From assembly GCA_004322365.1 (NCBI GenBank), contig SCTS01000007.1, positions 1 to 64,000 on the forward strand: DNA of 64,000 bases, read 5' to 3'. Below, piece by piece: positions 45,505-53,666 of the stretch. Source of the DNA: Patescibacteria group bacterium (GTDB lineage: Bacteria; Patescibacteria; Paceibacteria; UBA9973; UBA2103). How positions within the stretch are numbered: position 1 is the first letter of the stretch; each line of letters opens with the position of its first letter. Below the pieces are notes generated by a model, which worked only from the letters and a program-made list of their open reading frames with translations, made no database searches and had not been told where the DNA came from. A program made the position numbers and the translations under genes.

Positions 45505-48500
45505 TGAACCTAAATGTCATTCCATCAAACACCAATTCACTAGTGCCACCGCCAATCTCATACGCTGACAACTTAGCGGTGGTACTGAGTACCTCCCAGT
45601 GTTTCTCCAAAAACCTTTCAACTTCTGCATCAGAGGAAACAACGAGTATTGCGGGGTCGTGCGGTGTAAGACCCGCGCCCTTACGAAGTTCTTGTATAAA
45701 GCGTAGGACCTCTCGTACATTTCCCTCTTCCTTCAGAGCATCAGAAATACTTGTGTCGAGGAGTACCTCTCCTTTCGCCACAGACTCATCAATCACCACC
45801 TCCTTCACATTTAACTCATCTTTAATAAGTTCTAAAAGTTCTCCCTTTCCTGAAAGCTCCGAGCTGAAAGCTGAAAGTTTCTGAAGTGGTTGTCTCACCT
45901 TTATATCCGCCCTCTGCCGAGCTTCTAATCCCAATGAAACAATGCGTCGCACCTCCTCCATGTCGTGAAGCAGTTTCTCATCAATCGAATCTATATGAGG
46001 CCAAACACACAAGTGCACACTTAGGGGTGCGCCACTCTTTTTAACTTTTTGATATGCGTACTCAGCAGTAAATGGAATGAATGGCGCCGACACTTTTGTA
46101 AATTCTTCGATAATCGTTCGGAATGTTCGAAGTGCGTCCCCTGTATTTGAACCACCCTCTTTTAAACGATCCCGCGAACGCCTCAGATACCATGTTGAAA
46201 AATCTTCAACAAACGAAAGTAAGGGGCGTGTCGCCTTATCAAGCTCATACGATTCCATTCCTGCGGTGACCTCTACAACCGTTTGATTCAAGCACGCAAC
46301 TATCCACCTATCAAGCACATGCTCAGATGAACGAGCCTTCAGGTCATTCACAGTGAGGTCAGCGTAGAGCTCGTAGAAAGAAAGCACATTGAGGAATCTG
46401 CCAATAAGTTTTGAGGCAATTTCCCCCACCCCTTTTTCAGAGAAGTTCAAATCTTCCGCACGCATCAACGGCGAAGCTAGGAGGTAATAACGGATAGCAT
46501 CAGCGCCATATTTCTCTAATACGGTGACTGGATCAGGGTAATTTTTCAAACGTTTCGACATCTTTTGCCCATCTTCTGCCAAAACAATACCGTTCACAAT
46601 TACATTCTTATAGGTTGCTCTGCCAAAAAGTCCGACACCTAAAACGAGGAGCGAATAAAACCAACCCCTTGTTTGGTCTAATCCCTCAGCAATAAAATCC
46701 GCTGGGTAGCCACGAGATTTCTTGAGCCACCCCGGCTTCGGGTCGAACCTGTCTTTGTTTTCGAATGGATAATGATTCTGAGCATACGACATTGAGCCCG
46801 ACTCAAACCAGCAATCAAAAACATCATGTACACGCTCCAACCTTGTACCATCGGTGTCTATAAGCACCACGTCATCGATGTATGGACGGTGATAATCGAG
46901 TTCATAATTTTTATTATGAGGGAGAGGAATGAAAGGAAGACTAACTATCTCGGCTGGCTTGAGCATCGCGTGGTCGGCAAGAACAGATAGTGCTTCTTTT
47001 GCAGTGCTTCCTTTTGAAACTGCCACGAGTGCAGCTACTGGCCAGCCATGAGAAACAAACAATATATTTTTTCCTGCATATTTGTGTTCACATTCATAGA
47101 GAAGCGCTCCAACGCGACGACGCATATCATTAATGCTTTCGCCTTCTTCAGGACCTTTTTCAAAAAGTGGTGCTATTTCCTTAAAATGCTCTGCCCACTC
47201 ACTGTCGGGACGACCATTGAAGACACCGTGATTGTATTCATTCAAACGTGAATCAGTCGATACAGCCGACACTTCAAGACCAAGAGTTTCTCGTGCTATC
47301 TCAGCAGTTTGTGTTGCCCTCAGAAGCTCCGAATGGATAATGATATCTATGTGTACTCCTAAATTTTGAGTAGATTTTTTTGCCTCCGCCTTTCCTTTTT
47401 CAGTAAGAGAGACGCCATCATCAGGCTTATAACTTATGACTTTTTTAACATTCTTCTCTGACTCTCCGTGACGCATTGCAAAATATGTATTGCCTGATTT
47501 TTTCGTGTATGACTTTAGTTCATCCAGTGAGCCAATAAAAACATTCTCTTTAGCCTTGTGGTTACGCCACACGGGAATTGGTGCACCCCAATACCGAGCA
47601 CGTGAAATTGCCCAATCCCGGGCATTGAGAAGCCAATTTCCGAACCTCTTCTCCCCTACTTCTTTGGGCACCCAATTAATGTTTTTATTTTCCGCTACAA
47701 GTTTGTTTTTAAACTTCGTGACTTCCACAAACCACGACGACGAAGCGTAATTTAACAACGGAGTATCACACCGCCAACAATGCGGATACGAGTGTATTAT
47801 TTTTTCTTTAGCAAAGAGCAATCCTTTTCCTGCAAGATATTTAATGACCGCAACATCTGTGGATTGCGAATCGTCTTTCGGTTTCGCCTGAAGTCCTTTG
47901 AAATCTGAAACGACATCGACAAAAAACCCATCCTTATCGACGTGATGCACTATCGGAATCCCTTCTTTTTGTGCGAGCTCTAAGTCTTCTGCACCAAACG
48001 CAGGAGCAAGATGCACTAACCCTGTTCCACTATCCATCGTCACATACGGAGCGTGATACACCTTCCATGCTTTTTCTTTGCCTTTTATATTGTGATCAGC
48101 AAAATACGAAAACGGAGGCTTGTATGATTTACCAACAAGTTCACTCCCAAGAAATTCTTTTTCTACTTCATAGTCAACTTTAATTACTTCCAATCTGTCT
48201 TTAGCGAGAATGTATTTTTCATTTCCTGAGACAATTTTTACATAGGTCATATCTTTATGAACTGCAGCAGCCATGTTGCCAGGCAAGGTCCACGGCGTTG
48301 TTGTCCACGCAAGAAGAAAAGTTCCGGGTTCATCAACAAGCTCAAGTTTTGCGGTGACAGAAATATCGGTAATGTCTTTGTATCCTTGCGCTACTTCAAA
48401 GTTAGAGAGCGTGGTGCCACAACGAGGGCACAAATGCATCGCTTTAAATCCTTCATATACCAATCCCTTTTTATGAAGATCATTAAATGCCCACCATACG

Positions 48501-48976
48501 CTTTCGGTGTAGGTGGCATCCATCGTCCTATAGTCATTCTCCATATCTACCCATCTACCGAAACGAGGAATGATAGCTTTCCAGTCATCCGAATAACGGA
48601 GGACTGCTTTGCGAGCCGCTTCATTAAATGTCGCAACCCCTAGAGTTTCAATATCTCGTTTCGTTGCAAGTCCGAGCTCTTTCTCTATCTGATTCTCTAG
48701 AGGTAATCCATGGCAATCCCAACCCCAACGGCGTGGTACATGGTAGCCCTGCATCGTTTTGTAACGCGGGATAGCATCTTTAATGGTGCCCGCGAGAATG
48801 TGACCGTAATGTGGCAAACCTGTGGCAAATGGAGGACCATCATAAAAAACAAACTCTCCCTTTGGAGCCTCTTTGGAAAGGGTTTTTTCAAAAATCTCGT
48901 TTTTTTGCCAAAAAGCTAGGATTTCTTCCTCACGCTTGGCAGGCTCGCTTTTAGTATCTGCATCCATAAACTTCAT
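45491..48976 (-). CDS. ileS: Isoleucyl-tRNA synthetase with inserted histidine-phosphatase domain
   Basis: 1,161 residues from ATG 48976; an internal ATG at 48967 could be the true start. Class I synthetase motifs are HYGH (about 56-59), the CP1 editing domain with AWTTTPWTLPGN, DCWFESGSMSYAQ, and KMSKR (about 805-809). Between WGAPIPVWRN...SLDELKSYTK and YHRPYIDDVV, residues about 496-690 form a full histidine-phosphatase (phosphoglycerate mutase-like) domain: FAMRHGESEKN with the phospho-His at about 503, SELLRATQTAE, GVFNGRPDSEW and FVSHGWPVAA with the second His at about 643. The reading frame is unbroken on both sides. It follows a small zinc protein under an Ile-codon attenuator. Confidence 0.95.
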   Translation of the reverse strand: MKFMDADTKSEPAKREEEILAFWQKNEIFEKTLSKEAPKGEFVFYDGPPFATGLPHYGHILAGTIKDAIPRYKTMQGYHVPRRWGWDCHGLPLENQIEKELGLATKRDIETLGVATFNEAARKAVLRYSDDWKAIIPRFGRWVDMENDYRTMDATYTESVWWAFNDLHKKGLVYEGFKAMHLCPRCGTTLSNFEVAQGYKDITDISVTAKLELVDEPGTFLLAWTTTPWTLPGNMAAAVHKDMTYVKIVSGNEKYILAKDRLEVIKVDYEVEKEFLGSELVGKSYKPPFSYFADHNIKGKEKAWKVYHAPYVTMDSGTGLVHLAPAFGAEDLELAQKEGIPIVHHVDKDGFFVDVVSDFKGLQAKPKDDSQSTDVAVIKYLAGKGLLFAKEKIIHSYPHCWRCDTPLLNYASSSWFVEVTKFKNKLVAENKNINWVPKEVGEKRFGNWLLNARDWAISRARYWGAPIPVWRNHKAKENVFIGSLDELKSYTKKSGNTYFAMRHGESEKNVKKVISYKPDDGVSLTEKGKAEAKKSTQNLGVHIDIIIHSELLRATQTAEIARETLGLEVSAVSTDSRLNEYNHGVFNGRPDSEWAEHFKEIAPLFEKGPEEGESINDMRRRVGALLYECEHKYAGKNILFVSHGWPVAALVAVSKGSTAKEALSVLADHAMLKPAEIVSLPFIPLPHNKNYELDYHRPYIDDVVLIDTDGTRLERVHDVFDCWFESGSMSYAQNHYPFENKDRFDPKPGWLKKSRGYPADFIAEGLDQTRGWFYSLLVLGVGLFGRATYKNVIVNGIVLAEDGQKMSKRLKNYPDPVTVLEKYGADAIRYYLLASPLMRAEDLNFSEKGVGEIASKLIGRFLNVLSFYELYADLTVNDLKARSSEHVLDRWIVACLNQTVVEVTAGMESYELDKATRPLLSFVEDFSTWYLRRSRDRLKEGGSNTGDALRTFRTIIEEFTKVSAPFIPFTAEYAYQKVKKSGAPLSVHLCVWPHIDSIDEKLLHDMEEVRRIVSLGLEARQRADIKVRQPLQKLSAFSSELSGKGELLELIKDELNVKEVVIDESVAKGEVLLDTSISDALKEEGNVREVLRFIQELRKGAGLTPHDPAILVVSSDAEVERFLEKHWEVLSTTAKLSAYEIGGGTSELVFDGMTFRFNVRS

Positions 48977-49021
48977 CACATACTAACATTGTCACCCAAC
49001 AGTAATTCAATAGGAGAATAT

Positions 49022-49201
49022 TTAGCCCTGTCTCACTCTCCCACTACCGTCACACCGTATGCAAGATTTTTCTTCAAAAACATTGCGTAACCCAAGTGCA
49101 GCAAGGAGCTCTTTACCCATTCCACTACAAGAAGGACACGGCTGAGTTGTTTCACTATAATCTCTATAATTAAATGATGTTGTTGGTTGGCTTTCGGACA
49201 T
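49022..49201 (-). CDS. Small zinc-ribbon protein with DnaJ-like CxxCxGxG motifs (59 aa)
   Basis: 59 residues: an N-terminal polar stretch, then CPSCSGMGKE (about 22-31) and CIRCDGSGRV (about 47-56), two DnaJ-type CxxCxGxG motifs that would bind one zinc. It is the first gene after the Ile attenuator and 45 bp upstream of ileS. The codon pattern and motif pair make it a likely real gene. Function unknown; could bind RNA or the synthetase. Confidence 0.7.
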   Translation of the reverse strand: MSESQPTTSFNYRDYSETTQPCPSCSGMGKELLAALGLRNVFEEKSCIRCDGSGRVRQG

Positions 49202-49211
49202 ATATTTTAGT

Positions 49212-49293
49212 TAAAAGAAAACCCCTTCTTTCGAAGGGGTTTTGTATGTTTTTGTAATTTGTTCTTATGCGTTCACTACAAAACCCCTTCGCT
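49212..49293 (-). terminator. Isoleucine attenuator: pause hairpin, antiterminator, terminator
   Basis: Arm 2, CGAAGGGGTTTTGTA (49291-49277), is perfectly complementary over 15 nt to arm 3, TACAAAACCCCTTCG (49246-49232). Arm 3 also pairs with arm 4, GAAGGGGTTTT (49228-49218), to make an 11-bp intrinsic terminator ending TCTTTT. Arm 1 (CGCTT) lies just upstream and pairs with AAGCG at the start of arm 2. A ribosome stalled at the Ile codons would cover arm 1 and allow 2:3, sparing transcription into the zinc protein and ileS. Confidence 0.85.
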
Positions 49294-49339
49294 TGGAAAA
49301 GCGCTTTGTAATCTTAATGATGGTCGTACCTCGTGCCAT
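49265..49339 (-). CDS. Isoleucine leader peptide (24 aa) of the ileS attenuator
   Basis: MARGTTIIKITKRFS followed by nine more residues and TAA. Three Ile codons (ATC ATT AAG ATT; codons 7, 8, 10) sit just before arm 1 of the attenuator. The ATG is 7 nt after the -10 box, so the mRNA is leaderless. The second half of the ORF overlaps arm 2, so a ribosome that completes translation blocks the antiterminator. Confidence 0.85.
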   Translation of the reverse strand: MARGTTIIKITKRFSKRRGFVVNA

Positions 49340-49346
49340 GTGTTTA

Positions 49347-49374
49347 AGAATATTCTAAAAATGAACACTGTCAA
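49347..49374 (-). promoter_or_regulatory. Promoter of the Ile-attenuated ileS unit
   Basis: TTGACA (49374-49369), 16-bp spacer, TATTCT (49352-49347), then 7 nt to the leader ATG at 49339. The -35 box contains the stop codon of the upstream 57-aa ORF. Confidence 0.85.
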
Positions 49375-49544
49375 GCTGAAAATGGAATCTCTATGCCTGA
49401 CTCTTTTAATCGAGCTTTTGCACCAGCTACTATTTTCCCCAAATTATTTTTAAGAACCTCAGATGAGCGATTTAAATTTATTCTTGCACCGGGATAACCG
49501 CGCCTCCCTAACCCATCTTCTCTTAACCCTTCGTTGTATGTCAT
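49371..49544 (-). CDS. Small hypothetical protein downstream of argS (57 aa)
   Basis: 57 residues starting MTYNEGLREDGLGRRGYPGA and containing VLKNNLGKIVAGAKARLKES. It begins 36 bp after the argS stop on the same strand. Composition looks protein-like, but no family is recognised. Its stop falls inside the -35 box of the ileS promoter. Confidence 0.45.
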   Translation of the reverse strand: MTYNEGLREDGLGRRGYPGARINLNRSSEVLKNNLGKIVAGAKARLKESGIEIPFSA

Positions 49545-49580
49545 ACCAATACATACTACTGAGACTATGAGCAGGTTTCA

Positions 49581-51281
49581 CTACATCGCCTCAGGGGCAC
49601 GGATACCTAAAATAGTGAGGCCATTTTGCATCGTTAATGCAAAGACTCGCGTTAATGCGACCTTGTAAGGAGACAAGGTATCTGTAGAATCAACAATTTT
49701 CCCTGTTGCATACCAACTATTGAATGCGGAAGCCAGCTCTGTCAAAAATGTGGTTATGTGATGCGGTTCACGATCCACTTGTGCTCGCTCTACTATTTCA
49801 GGAAACCGATAGAGTGTTCGCTCTAGCTCGCTAACCTCAGGAATGAGTTCGCTGATTTGATATATCAAATCACTTGCAAGCGCGGGTATTTTTTCTGCTC
49901 TCGCTTTTCGAAGGACTGCCCGCGCTCGCACATAGGAATATTGTAAATACGGACCTGAATCACCTTCAAATGAAAGCGAGGCCTCAGGATCGAAAATAAT
50001 ATTTTTTCCTGTCGACTGTTTCAAAATGGAATATTTAATTCCAGCAATAGCAACTGAATCAGCAACATCTTGTTTTATTTCTTCAGACTCAAATACACGC
50101 CCCTCCATTTTTGCTAGTGCCTTAGCGCGCATGTCTTCTATCAATGACTCGCCCGTTATGATGTTGCCCTTTCTTGATGACATCTTTCCGCTCGTCAACT
50201 GCATCATGCCGAATGCCGTGTGCGTGTACTTCCCTGCCATATCAGGCCACAATTCTGCCATAGCAGCCTCCACCACTTTGAAATAACCATCCTGCTCCAC
50301 TGCGATTGTCGTCACGTTGAGATCAAATGGGAACGATTGTTGTTTCATCTGGGCCAACCCCAACTCTTTTGCTTCATAGGTCGGCGTTCCTTTCGAAGTG
50401 ACAAATACACGAGTGTGAAGCCCTACCTTTTCCCCCTTAAATACTGTGGCTCCGTCACTCTCTTCAAAAATTCCACGAGACTTTCCCTCTTCTACAATTT
50501 TGAGACCTACACGCCACGCATTACTTTCAAAGAAATATTCATCGAACTTCGTTCCAAGAACTCTATACAAATCCTCAAAATGCGCGAGCGATGCTTTGCG
50601 ACCTTTGTCATATATATCTTGAAGCGACGCATCGCCTTCGTAGAGTCTTTTGTTAATTGAATCAATCTCAGCTTTCGAAGCGGGATCATCTTCATAGGCA
50701 GTATTTCCAATAACATATGCGTCACCGAGGTCCTGAATATTTGAGGGATTAAGGTTATTTTTCTGCAATCCCCAAATTCCTTTCGCCACATGCGGACCAA
50801 TGTCTCCCTGATAGTTGGCTCGGTATATGTCAGCGCCCGACCATTCAACAAGACGAGAAATGGCTTCTCCAACGGTAGTCGACATTAAGTGCCCAATGTG
50901 GAATGGCTTAAAGGGATTTGGCTGTGAGTACTCAACAATTATCTTCTTTCCTTTCAGGGTTGCATTACTACCCCACGACTCCCCGCTCTCAGTAATTGCT
51001 GAGATACTTTCAGAAAAGAACGAGCGTGTGAGATGAAAGTTAATGAATCCAGCCCCTGCTGTTTCTATTTTCTGAACTCCATCTATAGAACCAAGACTTT
51101 GCACAATCTCCTCGGCAAGCACACGGGGGTTCTTCCCAGCTTTTTTTGCAACAGCAAGCGCAATGTTCGTTGAATAATCCCCGTGAGATAAATCCCCTGG
51201 GTGCTCCAAAACAACCACACCTTCAAGACCGAGGGTCGTGAGTGCTCCCTGTATTGCTTCAATAATTCGCTCAGAAATCAT
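49581..51281 (-). CDS. argS: Arginyl-tRNA synthetase
   Basis: About 566 residues from ATG 51281 (MISERIIEAIQGAL). The N-terminal Add-1 domain (HPGDLSHGDYSTNIALAVAKKAGKNPRVLA) precedes EYSQPNPFKPFHIGHLMSTTVGEAI with the HIGH motif. GMMQLTSGKMSSRKGNIITGE is the KMSK region. The C-terminal anticodon-binding part has GPYLQYSYVRARAVLRKA. A longer reading to 51356 overlaps the upstream gene; TATGAT 9 nt before the chosen ATG could be an internal -10 box. The unit is controlled by an Arg-codon attenuator 0.5 kb upstream. Confidence 0.95.
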   Translation of the reverse strand: MISERIIEAIQGALTTLGLEGVVVLEHPGDLSHGDYSTNIALAVAKKAGKNPRVLAEEIVQSLGSIDGVQKIETAGAGFINFHLTRSFFSESISAITESGESWGSNATLKGKKIIVEYSQPNPFKPFHIGHLMSTTVGEAISRLVEWSGADIYRANYQGDIGPHVAKGIWGLQKNNLNPSNIQDLGDAYVIGNTAYEDDPASKAEIDSINKRLYEGDASLQDIYDKGRKASLAHFEDLYRVLGTKFDEYFFESNAWRVGLKIVEEGKSRGIFEESDGATVFKGEKVGLHTRVFVTSKGTPTYEAKELGLAQMKQQSFPFDLNVTTIAVEQDGYFKVVEAAMAELWPDMAGKYTHTAFGMMQLTSGKMSSRKGNIITGESLIEDMRAKALAKMEGRVFESEEIKQDVADSVAIAGIKYSILKQSTGKNIIFDPEASLSFEGDSGPYLQYSYVRARAVLRKARAEKIPALASDLIYQISELIPEVSELERTLYRFPEIVERAQVDREPHHITTFLTELASAFNSWYATGKIVDSTDTLSPYKVALTRVFALTMQNGLTILGIRAPEAM

Positions 51282-51330
51282 ACTTTCGTCATCATACCTC
51301 GCCAAATACTGGTACAGAAAGACCCCATTC

Positions 51331-51576
51331 TCACCTCTGAAACCAATTAAGGACACACGATGGCCTATCGTGACTTACAACTCCGGCAATATTTATTTTT
51401 GACTGATCTGGCAATAGTGGTTCCCCACACCCCCTACATACGGGATACTGCTCGACACGAACGCCTGTTGATTTTTCTTCTGAGGACCCAATCATTCCTA
51501 GGAGCATACTCAAATTCAATTTGGTAAGTGGCCACTCTACAATGACAGGGAATTGTTCATGATTTTTTTCTTTCAT
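51331..51576 (-). CDS. Small zinc-motif protein upstream of argS (81 aa)
   Basis: 81 residues with VCRGCGEPLL (about 46-55) and a later His and Cys (SHDRPSCVLNW, about 68-78), a likely CxxC...HxxxxC metal site. It lies between the 50-aa gene and argS in the Arg-attenuated unit. Not recognised. The parallel with the small CxxC protein before ileS is notable. Confidence 0.6.
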   Translation of the reverse strand: MKEKNHEQFPVIVEWPLTKLNLSMLLGMIGSSEEKSTGVRVEQYPVCRGCGEPLLPDQSKINIAGVVSHDRPSCVLNWFQR

Positions 51577-51614
51577 ATTTTTTTATTCTTGTACGCAATA
51601 AGTTTGGAGATGTT

Positions 51615-51767
51615 TTATCTCACATCGAATTTCTCAACAGTTTCTTTAACCATCTTCTGCAATTTTTCAATTACCCCTTCTTTACCTATTTCCCTAATAA
51701 GCTTAGCTATTTCAACAGCATAGAAGGTGATTTCAAGTGGAGGATTTTCTTTGTTTTGTTGTTCCAT
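51615..51767 (-). CDS. Small helical protein, first gene of the argS unit (50 aa)
   Basis: 50 residues with EITFYAVEIAKLIREIGKE and VIEKLQKMVKETVEKF, an amphipathic, coiled-coil-like composition. It starts 24 nt after the T-tract of the Arg attenuator and is followed by the 81-aa zinc-motif gene and argS. No family recognised. Confidence 0.6.
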   Translation of the reverse strand: MEQQNKENPPLEITFYAVEIAKLIREIGKEGVIEKLQKMVKETVEKFDVR

Positions 51768-51790
51768 AGTTTTAGATTGAATGTGTACAT

Positions 51791-51878
51791 AAGAAAAAAC
51801 AGCCTCGTTTGAGACTGTTTGGGAAATTTCGTTATGTACAAAAACTCGCAGACAATCTCAAACAGAATGTCTACGGCG
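51791..51878 (-). terminator. Arginine attenuator: pause hairpin, antiterminator, terminator
   Basis: Arm 1 CGTAGACA pairs with TGTCTGCG (one G-U). Arm 2 GTTTGAGATTGTCTG pairs with arm 3 CAAACAGTCTCAAAC over 15 positions with one G-U and one mismatch. Arm 3 (AACAGTCTC) also pairs with arm 4 (GAGGCTGTT) through an AAAC loop, a 9-bp terminator followed by TTTTCTT (51819-51791). Stalling at the four Arg codons would cover arm 1 and favour the 2:3 antiterminator. Confidence 0.85.
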
Positions 51879-51911
51879 ACGCACCTGAATTAATACAACG
51901 TGTGTATTCAT
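51858..51911 (-). CDS. Arginine leader peptide (17 aa) of the argS attenuator
   Basis: MNTHVVLIQVRRRRHSV followed by TGA. Codons 11-14 are four tandem Arg codons (CGT CGC CGT AGA, 51881-51870), overlapping arm 1 of the attenuator. The ATG is 7 nt after the -10 box, so the transcript is leaderless. Confidence 0.88.
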   Translation of the reverse strand: MNTHVVLIQVRRRRHSV

Positions 51912-51918
51912 AGAATTA

Positions 51919-51946
51919 ATACTAACAATCATTTTAGTTAAGTCAA
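51919..51946 (-). promoter_or_regulatory. Promoter of the Arg-attenuated argS unit
   Basis: TTGACT (51946-51941), 16-bp spacer, extended -10 TGT-TAGTAT (51924-51919), then 7 nt to the leader ATG at 51911. Same architecture as the Tyr and Ile leader promoters. Confidence 0.8.
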
Positions 51947-51959
51947 TAGCCGTAGATAC

Positions 51960-52009
51960 CCCCCACACATCCCTAATTCGCACGAATTAGGGATGTGTGG
52001 GGGCGAGAA
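51960..52009 (-). terminator. Hairpin between the GNAT gene and the argS promoter
   Basis: CCCCCACACATCCCTAATTCG and its inverted copy (51960-52003) form a long hairpin of about 20 bp just after the stop of the GNAT gene. No good T-tract is seen on the minus strand, so termination efficiency is uncertain. Confidence 0.5.
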
Positions 52010-52013
52010 AAAA

Positions 52014-52388
52014 TTAAAGGATTTTTAAGAGAGCAAACTTTTCATTGTTGAATGTTCCGAAGCCATGTTTATCAAACAAAGCAGGTACACCAGTAACACT
52101 CAAAAGTTCATAAATATCTTTTTTCTTCGCGAAGGTTATGCATGCATCAATCAATGCCGTTGCAATACCTCTGTGCTGAAAATCTTTAGAAACCGCAAGA
52201 CTTCTAATTTCACCAAGACGCTTTGAATAAATCACCAGTGCGCAACACCCAACTATCTTCCCGTCCTCTATGGCAACAAAAAATTCGCTCGCTTTCGGCA
52301 AATGCTTTTGCAAAAGTGTATCGGGATATTCTTTGATGAGTTTCTTGATGCCAAGAAAATCCTTGAGCGATGCCCTTCTTATTTTCAC
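52014..52388 (-). CDS. GNAT family N-acetyltransferase
   Basis: 124 residues starting with GTG. The acetyl-CoA motif is EIRSLAVSKDFQHRGIATALIDACI with the Q/R-x-x-G-x-G/A signature, followed by a C-terminal strand-helix pair (ELLSVTGVPALFDKHGFGTF). The form resembles N-acetylglutamate synthase-type GNATs (ArgA), but no other arginine synthesis gene is near. It follows glyA by 14 bp. Substrate unknown. Confidence 0.8.
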   Translation of the reverse strand: MKIRRASLKDFLGIKKLIKEYPDTLLQKHLPKASEFFVAIEDGKIVGCCALVIYSKRLGEIRSLAVSKDFQHRGIATALIDACITFAKKKDIYELLSVTGVPALFDKHGFGTFNNEKFALLKIL

Positions 52389-52402
52389 GATAGTACCAAC
52401 GC

Positions 52403-53662
52403 TTACACAAAGGACTCAGGAATTGGGAACTGCCCCGCAAGCTCTTTGACTTCTTCATGCACCGCACGCTTTGTATCCGCATTATCTTTATTTTTCAGTG
52501 TTTGAATCATAAGCTCAGCAACGCGCGCGCACTCCACCTCTTTAAATCCACGAGTCGTTATTGCGGGAGAACCAAAGCGTATACCAGATGGATCGAGAGG
52601 TTTCCGTGTATCCCCTGCAATCGAGTTCATGTTGAGTGTAATACCAACTTCATCCAAGACCGTCTGTGATTCTTTTCCTGTCACCCCTAAAGAGCCGAAT
52701 ACATCCGCAAGAATCAAATGGTTGTCCGTGCCCCCTCCAATCATACGCACCCCCTCTCGTCGAAGCACATGCTCCATTGCTTTAGCATTTTTCAAAATTT
52801 GTTGCGCATACTCTTGAAACGCAGGGGTTGATGCTTCGCCAAACGCAACTGCCTTCGCGGCGATAGTGTGCATGTGAGGCCCTCCTTGAATGCCTGGGAA
52901 AATTGCTTTATCTATCTTGGTTGCGATTTCCTCGTTTTCACGCGTGAGAATAATGCCACCACGAGGCCCTCGAAGTGTCTTGTGTGTCGTTGAAGTAATG
53001 ATGTCGAAGCCGTCATCGAAAGGATTCCTCAGTGCCTTGCCAGCAATAAGGCCGGCAATGTGTGCCATGTCTGCCATCGTTATTGCCCCCACTTCATGCG
53101 CAATATCAACAAACTTTTTGTAGTCGAGTGTGCGTGAATATGCACTGAAGCCTGCAAGAATAATTTTAGGTTTCGTTTCAATTGCAACTCGGCGGAGTTC
53201 GTCATAATCTATCTCCCCTGTCTCAGGGTCTTTCATTTTGTAGGTAACGAACTTGTAGACTTTCGCAGGGAGTGTCATTGGGTGTCCGTGCGTAAGGTGC
53301 CCGCCGTGTGACAAATCCATACCAAGAACTGTGTCACCAGGATTCAAAAGCGCTGCGTACACCGCTAAGTTTGCAGGTGCTCCCGAGTGAGGCTGTACAT
53401 TCGCAAATTTACAATTAAAAAGAGCCTTCACACGCTCAATAGCAAGACGCTCCACAATATCCGTATACATCTGTCCGCCGTAGTAACGCTTACCTGGATA
53501 CCCTTCTGAATATTTGTTTGTAAATACTGAGCCATTCGCTTCAAGAACCGCACGGGATACATAATTTTCAGAAGGAATAAGCTCTAAGCCCTCTTCCTCT
53601 CGCTTTTGCTCGCCTGCAATCGCTGCCGCTACTTCTACATCCTGTTTTTCTATGTATGCCAT
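52403..53662 (-). CDS. glyA: Serine hydroxymethyltransferase
   Basis: 419 residues with ELIPSENYVSRAVLEANGSVFTNKYSEGYPGKRYYGG at the N-terminus and the PLP-lysine motif DIITSTTHKTLRGPRGG. It converts serine and THF to glycine and methylene-THF, the one-carbon donor for thymidylate synthase. Located 4 bp after tmk in the same direction and close to thyA-dcd-folA. Confidence 0.97.
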   Translation of the reverse strand: MAYIEKQDVEVAAAIAGEQKREEEGLELIPSENYVSRAVLEANGSVFTNKYSEGYPGKRYYGGQMYTDIVERLAIERVKALFNCKFANVQPHSGAPANLAVYAALLNPGDTVLGMDLSHGGHLTHGHPMTLPAKVYKFVTYKMKDPETGEIDYDELRRVAIETKPKIILAGFSAYSRTLDYKKFVDIAHEVGAITMADMAHIAGLIAGKALRNPFDDGFDIITSTTHKTLRGPRGGIILTRENEEIATKIDKAIFPGIQGGPHMHTIAAKAVAFGEASTPAFQEYAQQILKNAKAMEHVLRREGVRMIGGGTDNHLILADVFGSLGVTGKESQTVLDEVGITLNMNSIAGDTRKPLDPSGIRFGSPAITTRGFKEVECARVAELMIQTLKNKDNADTKRAVHEEVKELAGQFPIPESFV

Positions 53663-53666
53663 TGTG

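Noticed and set aside
49147..49260. T-box riboswitch before ileS
   Set aside because: No T-box consensus or specifier loop; the leader ORF with Ile codons and its four arms explain the terminator better.
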